From IDS-8 sp050738315 (GTDB lineage Bacteria; Pseudomonadota; Gammaproteobacteria; Steroidobacterales; Woeseiaceae), in the NCBI GenBank assembly GCA_050738315.1, contig JBOHZD010000211.1, forward strand, positions 1 through 27,622: DNA of 27,622 nt, written 5' to 3'. The notes under the pieces were generated by a model that searched no databases, had not been told where the DNA came from, and was given only the letters and a program-made list of their open reading frames with translations. The translations under genes were made by a program, and so were the position numbers. Positions 23,625 through 27,622 of the stretch are shown here, piece after piece (the first letter of the stretch is position 1; each line of letters begins with the position of its first letter).

Positions 23625-24242
23625 TCAGTGCAAAGGCAATCCGTCGCGAATCACACCGACAACGACACCTTCGATGACCATGGTTTGCGATTTCAGATCG
23701 ACCCGTATCGGCTCGAACTCCTCGTTTTCCGGTAACAGCCACACCATCGAGCCCTCCTGACGATAACGCTTGACGGTCACTTCATCGTCTACTCGCGCAA
23801 CCACGATCTGGCGGCTGCGGACTTCCGGCGTGCGATGGACCGCAACGAGATCGCCATGCAGGATGCCCGCATTTTTCATACTCATGCCTTCCACCCGTAA
23901 AAGGTAATGCGGTTTCGGATTAAAGAGCGCCTGATCGATCCTGTAATGCGTCTCGATATGCTCCGCCGCCAGGATCGGACTGCCGGCGGCAACCCGGCCA
24001 ATCAGCGGCAAGCCGAGCTGTTCGCGGAGTGAATCCTTGAGCTGGATGCCTCGCGAGGCGCCCGGGATCAGGTCCAGCACACCCTTGCGCTGCAAGGCGC
24101 GTAAATGATCTTCCGCCGCATTGGGCGATTTGAAACCGAGTTCCCTGGCAATTTCCGCACGCGTGGGAGGCATCCCGGATTCGGCTATAAATTCTTGAAT
24201 CATCTGGAGTATTTGGGATTGTCTGGGAGTCAGTTGAGACAT
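23625..24242 (-). CDS. lexA: SOS repressor LexA
   Basis: The 205-aa repressor has a winged helix-turn-helix N-domain (LTPRQSQILQMIQEFIAESG...PPTRAEIARELGF...NAAEDHLRAL) and a C-terminal S24 peptidase domain. Its self-cleavage site is Ala86-Gly87 (RVAAGSP) and its catalytic dyad is Ser121 (EGMSMKNAGI) and Lys158 (EVTVKRY). Size and site positions match E. coli LexA (202 aa, Ala84-Gly85, Ser119, Lys156). The frame is open upstream to 24386, but homology and promoter position set ATG 24242. Two LexA boxes lie just upstream, so it represses itself and, by inference, imuA-imuB-dnaE2, with induction through RecA-stimulated cleavage after DNA damage. Confidence 0.98.
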   Translation of the reverse strand: MSQLTPRQSQILQMIQEFIAESGMPPTRAEIARELGFKSPNAAEDHLRALQRKGVLDLIPGASRGIQLKDSLREQLGLPLIGRVAAGSPILAAEHIETHYRIDQALFNPKPHYLLRVEGMSMKNAGILHGDLVAVHRTPEVRSRQIVVARVDDEVTVKRYRQEGSMVWLLPENEEFEPIRVDLKSQTMVIEGVVVGVIRDGLPLH

Positions 24243-24252
24243 TGCAAGGCGC

Positions 24253-24268
24253 CTGTATAAAAGAACAG
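24253..24268 (-). promoter_or_regulatory. LexA box 1 (proximal to lexA)
   Basis: CTGTATAAAAGAACAG on the plus strand fits CTGT-N8-ACAG. It is centred about 18 bp upstream of the lexA ATG and would block the early transcribed region. Confidence 0.75.
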
Positions 24269-24271
24269 TGA

Positions 24272-24287
24272 CTGTGAGTATATACAG
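24272..24287 (-). promoter_or_regulatory. LexA box 2, overlapping the lexA -10
   Basis: On the lexA-coding strand it reads CTGTATATACTCACAG, a perfect CTGT-N8-ACAG. From memory, this equals the core of one E. coli lexA box. It starts 3 bp from box 1, giving the double-operator layout of E. coli lexA, and it contains the predicted -10. Confidence 0.9.
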
Positions 24288-24304
24288 TTCTCCCTGTTTG
24301 TAAA
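24277..24304 (-). promoter_or_regulatory. lexA(-imuA-imuB-dnaE2) promoter
   Basis: On the minus strand TTTACA (24299-24304) and TATACT (24277-24282) are separated by 16 bp. The -10 lies within LexA box 2, so repressor binding would exclude RNA polymerase. Transcription would start near 24270, giving a leader of about 28 nt. Confidence 0.7.
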
Positions 24305-24558
24305 CAGGTGACCGAATACCGCTCCGATCGCCTCGCGTCATCGAGCAATCGAAGTTCAGGACTCGCCACGTCCACTCTCCGTACACACATCGGCCACCTG
24401 TTGCCTGTCAAGCAACCTGCTATGATCGCCCTGCCAGGGAGGTGAGGGACGACGATCTCCAATGACCGACCCACAGTCGCTGCCGTATTTCGTTTGACAC
24501 CCCGCGGCAGAAACATGTCGCGAATGCACGACACACGCTGAATAAAACTCGCAGATCG

Positions 24559-24587
24559 TTGAAGCTCAAGTCAATTTAGGAAATAAT
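24559..24587 (+). promoter_or_regulatory. Candidate promoter for the OprI-like lipoprotein
   Basis: TTGAAG (24559-24564), a 17-bp spacer and AATAAT (24582-24587) lie about 35 bp before ATG 24623. GAGG at 24611-24614 gives a good ribosome-binding site 8 nt before it. The stretch 24305-24558 shows no gene I can support. Confidence 0.45.
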
Positions 24588-24622
24588 GCGCCTGCAATTT
24601 TTTTCCAACAGAGGAAATTTGG

Positions 24623-24931
24623 ATGATGATCAAGAATGTACTGAAAGTGAGCGCGATTGCGCTCGTTCTCGGCGTGGCAGGGGGTTGTGCCACCGGGCAG
24701 GAGGAACGCGACAGAGTACAGGCTACGGCAGACAGTGCAGCACGAGATGCGGCAGCGGCGAAGGCAGCGGCTGAAGCTGCACGCGCAGCGGCCGACAGCG
24801 CAGCGCAAGCAGCAGAAAATGCTCAAGCCACTGCGGACGAAGCTCTGGCAGCCGCCGAGGAAGCCCAGTCCTGCTGCGACGCGAACCGCGATCGCCTGGA
24901 GCGCATGTTCCAGAAATCCATGTCAAAGTAG
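24623..24931 (+). CDS. OprI/Lpp-like alanine-zipper outer-membrane lipoprotein
   Basis: The 102-aa lipoprotein has a signal peptide ending in VAGGC (Cys22), with Ala instead of the usual Leu at -3. Next comes an Ala-rich heptad-patterned helix (DSAARDAAAAKAAAEAARAA and onward, about 38-85) and a C-terminal Lys (MFQKSMSK). This is the architecture of Braun's Lpp and Pseudomonas OprI, trimeric helical lipoproteins whose C-terminal Lys is linked to peptidoglycan. It differs in having adjacent cysteines (SCCDAN, near 84-85) before the terminal segment. The L,D-transpeptidase gene that could perform the attachment is directly downstream in convergent orientation. A strong ribosome-binding site and intrinsic terminator suggest an abundant monocistronic transcript. 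Confidence 0.88.
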   Translation: MMIKNVLKVSAIALVLGVAGGCATGQEERDRVQATADSAARDAAAAKAAAEAARAAADSAAQAAENAQATADEALAAAEEAQSCCDANRDRLERMFQKSMSK

Positions 24932-24948
24932 CTTAAGACTACGAAGTT

Positions 24949-25989
24949 TCATTCAGACGCCGCGCTGGTCGCGGCGTTTTTTATGGTGGTGCCGACCGCG
25001 GCCGGAATGCCGTCCGCGCGCTCGAGCAACTGTTCCGCGAAATCCCAGTCGAGTTCGCCGGGACGCGCGCTCGTAGCCGCGACGAACTGCACGGTCAATG
25101 AAGTAAGCCGGCTCGGCAATGGCGGTTCGATCGGTTCGGTGCCGGCCTGTGCGTCAATGGAAATACCGGTCGCGTTCTCGTCGCCCGTGACAGGGGAGAC
25201 ATCCAGGGTGCGGTGCACTTCCATGATCAGCCGGTCGCCTTCCCAGCCCAGCTTGACTGGTTCGTTGATGATCCTGACCGGCGTCTCCACGCTGACCTGG
25301 CCGAACAGAAACTCGATGTCTTCCGGAAACATGCGTATGCAGCCGTGGGTGACGCGCATCCCGACGCCCGCAGGACGGTTGGTGCCATGGATCAGGTACC
25401 CCGGCAGACCCAGACGCATCGCATAATCACCGAGCGGATTGTCCGGCCCCGGCGGCACCGTGCGCGGCAATGGACGTCCATCCGCCTCGTGTTCCTCACG
25501 TACTGAATCAGGCGGATACCAGGTCGGGCGTTCGACTTTCGAAACGATACTCGTCTTGCCGAGCGGTGTCGCCCAGTCCATGCGGCCAATGCTCATCGGC
25601 CAGGTCATGACGACCGCCGGCTTGCCGGATTCCGGCTGCGGAAAGTAATACATACGGTATTCGGCGAGGTTCAATACGATACCGCGACGTGCTCCGGACG
25701 GCAGGACAAAACGCGTCGGCAACACGATCTCGGTGCCCTCTCCCGGCAACCATGGATCGACCTTCGGATTGGCGCGGACGATATCCTCGTAACCCAACCC
25801 ATGACGGCGCGCAATATCGAGCAGCGTATCTTCTGCGCGTGCGTCGATCGATGCGACCGCCCCGATGACGTCATTGCCGGCGGGCGGTAACTCGTAGACT
25901 TCGGCTTCTGCCGTTGCGCTTACGGCTACGATCATGGCGATGGCGATCGATTTCATCGTCCGTGTCATTCGGCACGCTGTGCTATTCAT
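24949..25989 (-). CDS. L,D-transpeptidase, ErfK/YbiS/YkuD family
   Basis: From ATG 25989 the product is 346 aa. A signal peptide ends near residue 29 (VSATAEA|EVYELPP), followed by a LysM-type peptidoglycan-binding segment (DTLLDIARRHGLGYEDIVRANP, about 54-75). The YkuD catalytic domain (about 101-241) has HGTNRP and the active-site motif THGCIRM with Cys217. A C-terminal extension of about 90 residues lacks a recognised domain. E. coli ErfK, YbiS and YcfS of this type join Lpp to peptidoglycan, which suits the adjacent OprI-like gene. Its ATG overlaps the stop of the upstream GST-like gene (ATGA, 25986-25989), so the open frame extending to 26208 is not the real start. Confidence 0.93.
   Translation of the reverse strand: MNSTACRMTRTMKSIAIAMIVAVSATAEAEVYELPPAGNDVIGAVASIDARAEDTLLDIARRHGLGYEDIVRANPKVDPWLPGEGTEIVLPTRFVLPSGARRGIVLNLAEYRMYYFPQPESGKPAVVMTWPMSIGRMDWATPLGKTSIVSKVERPTWYPPDSVREEHEADGRPLPRTVPPGPDNPLGDYAMRLGLPGYLIHGTNRPAGVGMRVTHGCIRMFPEDIEFLFGQVSVETPVRIINEPVKLGWEGDRLIMEVHRTLDVSPVTGDENATGISIDAQAGTEPIEPPLPSRLTSLTVQFVAATSARPGELDWDFAEQLLERADGIPAAVGTTIKNAATSAASE
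24957..24982 (+). terminator. Intrinsic terminator of the OprI-like gene
   Basis: ACGCCGCG-CTGGT-CGCGGCGT is a perfect 8-bp stem with a 5-nt loop followed by a run of six T (24977-24982), 26 bp after the lipoprotein stop. It lies inside the last codons of the convergent L,D-transpeptidase gene, so those codons serve two purposes. Confidence 0.92.
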
Positions 25990-26636
25990 TGCCCCTTCTC
26001 TTCTCGTTCGAGCACTTCGGTCTCCGATTCGGCGGCAACGAGCCAGTTCTGGAGCGCCTTGCTTTGCAACAGGCGCTCCGGGTACGGACACGCAGATTGC
26101 GGCGGATCCACACCGTAGGTTCGGAAACGCAGGACCACAGGCGCATACATCGCATCGGCCGTGCTGAAAGTTCCAAACAGCCAGCCGCCTCCGTAACGCG
26201 TCGCGCAATCGGTCCAGATCGCGAAAATGCGTTCAATGTCGGCGGTGAGCGGCTCCGACGGCGCCACTTTACGGCCCATCGCCCGGCAATTCATAGGCAT
26301 CGCGTCACGTAATGTCGCGAACCCGGCGTGCATTTCGGCGCTGATGGAACGCGCGTGCGCCCGCCTTGCGGCATCCGGCGGCCACAGCTCCCGTTCCGGC
26401 CAGCGCTCCGCGACGGTCTCTGCAATAGCCAGTGTATCCCAGACCGGTTGGCCGCCGAGCAGCAAAACCGGCACTCTGCCCGCCGGCGATATTTGTCCGA
26501 TGCGATCGGCAAACTCCCGCGTATCCAGGGGTAGCCGCTCTTCGTCAAAGTCGATACCGGACTCCGCCAACAACAACCATGCCCGTAACGACCAGCTGGA
26601 ATAGTTTCTGTTGCCGATGATCAGCTTCGGTTTCAT
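25986..26636 (-). CDS. Glutathione S-transferase family protein
   Basis: From ATG 26636 the product is 216 aa. The N-terminal thioredoxin-like domain opens with KLIIGNRNYSSWSLRAWLLL, where Ser residues in NYSSWS take the place of the GST catalytic Ser/Tyr, and includes GRVPVLLLGG with the cis-Pro and DTLAIAETVAE (glutathione contact region). An all-helical C-terminal domain follows (SISAEMHAGFATLRD...GGWLFGTFSTADAMYAPVVLRF). It should be cytoplasmic and use glutathione for conjugation or reduction; the substrate is unknown. The stop overlaps the start of the L,D-transpeptidase, so the two are co-transcribed although no functional link is obvious. The frame is open upstream to 26675, but the family start matches 26636. 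Confidence 0.92.
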   Translation of the reverse strand: MKPKLIIGNRNYSSWSLRAWLLLAESGIDFDEERLPLDTREFADRIGQISPAGRVPVLLLGGQPVWDTLAIAETVAERWPERELWPPDAARRAHARSISAEMHAGFATLRDAMPMNCRAMGRKVAPSEPLTADIERIFAIWTDCATRYGGGWLFGTFSTADAMYAPVVLRFRTYGVDPPQSACPYPERLLQSKALQNWLVAAESETEVLEREEKGQ

Positions 26637-26748
26637 GTCGCGTATTATTTCACAGTTACCCATGCGACAGGTCATCCTGCCGGCCGAATTGACCGGCTAT
26701 GCCGTCACCGGTAGCCTGTTCCGAACCGTCCAGGACAGGGTTGACACT

Positions 26749-27291
26749 ATGGGTATCAGTATTTCGCTGGATCTCACGGACCGTGATCTGGGTTTTTTCC
26801 GTCATGCCGTCAAGCAGTCACGAAATGCCGTTCGCGGCATGGACGAAGCCGAAATCATCGAAGCAATCCGTTCGGTACTCGACACCATCAAATCGGAAAG
26901 CCCGTTGCCGGATTTTGTCGCCAGGAAGCTGCCGGATCTCGATCTGATGATCGCCATGTTGCTGGACGACGAATGGCGGCTGCCGCAACTGGAGCGCGAG
27001 CATCTGCTTGCGACGTTCGTTTATTTCGGAGACCCGGAGGACATCATTCCGGACGACATCCCCGCCATCGGCTACCTCGATGACGTGATTTTGATCGAGT
27101 TGCTGCTGCGCGACCTGCGGCACACCCGCGAAGCCTACAGCGACTTTTGCCGTTACCGCGACGAATACAGCAAGAACCCGGCCGCCCGCGGCACGCCGAC
27201 CTTGAAACAACGCCTCGCCGCGAAAAGAAAACAGCTCCACGCAAGAATGAAACGCCGGCAAATCCGCGACAAAAAGACTGCGCTCTGGTGA
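26749..27291 (+). CDS. DUF1232/YkvA-like protein
   Basis: The 180-aa protein carries the DUF1232 (YkvA) core at about 97-120: PEDIIPDDIPAIGYLDDVILIELLL, the usual P-D-x-I-P-x-I-G-Y-L-D-D pattern of a hydrophobic, probably membrane-associated helix pair. Ahead of it lies a helical region (GFFRHAVKQSRNAV). The C-terminal 35 residues are strongly basic (KQRLAAKRKQLHARMKRRQIRDKK). ATG 26749 is preferred to starts back to 26611, which would overlap the divergent GST gene. The function of the family is not established. A TTGACA directly before the ATG is too close to act as a -35 for this gene. Confidence 0.8.
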   Translation: MGISISLDLTDRDLGFFRHAVKQSRNAVRGMDEAEIIEAIRSVLDTIKSESPLPDFVARKLPDLDLMIAMLLDDEWRLPQLEREHLLATFVYFGDPEDIIPDDIPAIGYLDDVILIELLLRDLRHTREAYSDFCRYRDEYSKNPAARGTPTLKQRLAAKRKQLHARMKRRQIRDKKTALW

Positions 27292-27318
27292 GTCTCCCGG
27301 TAAGTCTCACTCGAGAAC

Positions 27319-27399
27319 GCAGGGGCGCCACCCGGGGGTGTTCCAGCCGCTCGGACAGGGGAACTCGCCGGGTGGAACACCCCCGGGTGGCGCCTCTGC
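27319..27399. repeat. Large inverted repeat (26-bp arms)
   Basis: Arms 27319-27344 and 27374-27399 are reverse complements with one mismatch, enclosing a 29-nt loop. The arms are very GC-rich (GGCGCCACCCGGGGGTGTTCC). The hairpin begins 28 bp after the DUF1232 stop and lies 11 bp before copy 2 of the dispersed element. It could stop transcription or protect RNA ends; no U-tract follows. Confidence 0.9.
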
Positions 27400-27410
27400 T
27401 CCGGCCGTGC

Positions 27411-27480
27411 GCCCGAAGCCTACAGGGACGTATTCACGGCGTTCCTGAAAAGCCGTCCCCCGTCCAGGCTCCGCATGCCA
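27411..27480 (+). repeat. Dispersed repeat element, copy 2
   Basis: Bases 27411-27454 are identical over 44 bp to 8731-8774, in the same orientation, and similarity resumes at 27465-27480 after a short variable stretch. Like copy 1 it lies between convergent genes (DUF1232 and fabH) and follows a hairpin. Confidence 0.85.
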
Positions 27481-27493
27481 GCCAGGACTGACG

Positions 27494-27622
27494 TCAATAG
27501 CGCATCAGAATGGAGCCCCAGGTGAAGCCACCCCCGAAGGCTTCCATGAGTATCAACTGTCCTCGCTGTACGCGCCCGTCCCTGATCGCGACATCGAGCG
27601 CCATCGGTACCGATGCGGCCGA
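27494..27622 (-). CDS. fabH: 3-oxoacyl-[acyl-carrier-protein] synthase III, C-terminal end (partial)
   Basis: The last 42 residues of FabH are visible, from SAASVPMALD through DGRVQRGQLILMEAFGGGFTWGS to ILMRY and a TGA stop at 27494-27496. The opening SAASVP follows the catalytic Asn of the NTSAAS motif, which lies just outside the window. FabH condenses acetyl-CoA with malonyl-ACP to start type II fatty-acid synthesis. The EAFGGGFTWGS end is the characteristic family terminus. The gene continues beyond the right edge on the minus strand. Confidence 0.95.
   Translation of the reverse strand, partial: SAASVPMALDVAIRDGRVQRGQLILMEAFGGGFTWGSILMRY

Noticed and set aside
24294..24307. Third LexA-like palindrome, CTGTTTGTAAACAG
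   Set aside because: The half-sites are 6 rather than 8 bp apart, so LexA should not bind it normally; it overlaps the predicted lexA -35.
24418..24426. Extended -10 (TGCTATGAT) on the plus strand
   Set aside because: The only TTG-like -35 (24401-24406) is 14 bp away, too close, and no gene or clear RNA follows before the lipoprotein promoter.
25990..26208. Upstream extension of the L,D-transpeptidase
   Set aside because: It lies inside the GST gene in another frame; ATG 25989 gives a proper signal peptide and an ATGA overlap.
26741..26746. Consensus -35 TTGACA
   Set aside because: It lies 2 bp before the DUF1232 start codon, leaving no room for a -10 upstream of the gene.
26611..26748. 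Longer start of the DUF1232 protein
   Set aside because: The extra N-terminal residues would overlap the divergent GST gene and do not look like the family; ATG 26749 gives a compact domain.

Overview
The window is a high-GC bacterial chromosomal segment. Gene content points to a free-living gammaproteobacterium: a ClpS-ClpA pair, an OprI-like alanine-zipper lipoprotein, type II secretion genes, a fused FadB/FadJ-type beta-oxidation enzyme, and a LexA that faces CTGT-N8-ACAG boxes, one of them with the same core I recall for the E. coli lexA box. I cannot name a genus from sequence alone. No phage, transposase, rRNA, tRNA or CRISPR array was seen. It reads as core-like chromosome with a few accessory islands.

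Layout, left to right. (1) 1-2697: the end of an unknown + strand gene, then a leftward set made of a membrane-anchored coiled-coil protein, an MbnP-type lipoprotein and an MbnH-type di-heme enzyme; the last two are the so-called metallo-mystery pair. (2) 2793-4289: a leftward glycerophosphodiester phosphodiesterase and a standalone TIR-like (MTH538/ThsB-fold) protein. (3) 4507-8549: rightward EEP-superfamily hydrolase, FadJ-like multifunctional enzyme, and a double cyclic-nucleotide-domain plus rhodanese fusion. (4) 8550-8850: a repeat-rich convergent gap with a 32-bp tandem array and one copy of a dispersed element. (5) 8851-11505: leftward clpS-clpA. (6) 11792-17558: rightward gspC-gspD-gspE-gspF, a type II secretion operon that stops before the pseudopilin genes; a small very acidic protein follows.

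(7) 18087-24242: leftward lexA-imuA-imuB-dnaE2, the SOS translesion mutagenesis cassette, headed by a promoter whose -10 lies inside one of two LexA boxes. No other LexA box is seen in the cassette, so lexA self-repression probably governs the whole operon. (8) 24623-26636: an OprI/Lpp-like lipoprotein converging on an L,D-transpeptidase (the enzyme class that links such lipoproteins to peptidoglycan) and a glutathione S-transferase-like gene. (9) 26749-27622: a DUF1232/YkvA-like protein, a large hairpin plus the second copy of the dispersed element, and the 3' end of fabH.

Most noteworthy for follow-up: the MbnP/MbnH pair with no methanobactin genes in view, the solitary TIR-like gene, the cNMP-cNMP-rhodanese fusion, the truncated T2SS operon whose GspE lacks the usual zinc-binding cysteines, and the hairpin-plus-44-bp dispersed element found twice, both times between convergent genes.
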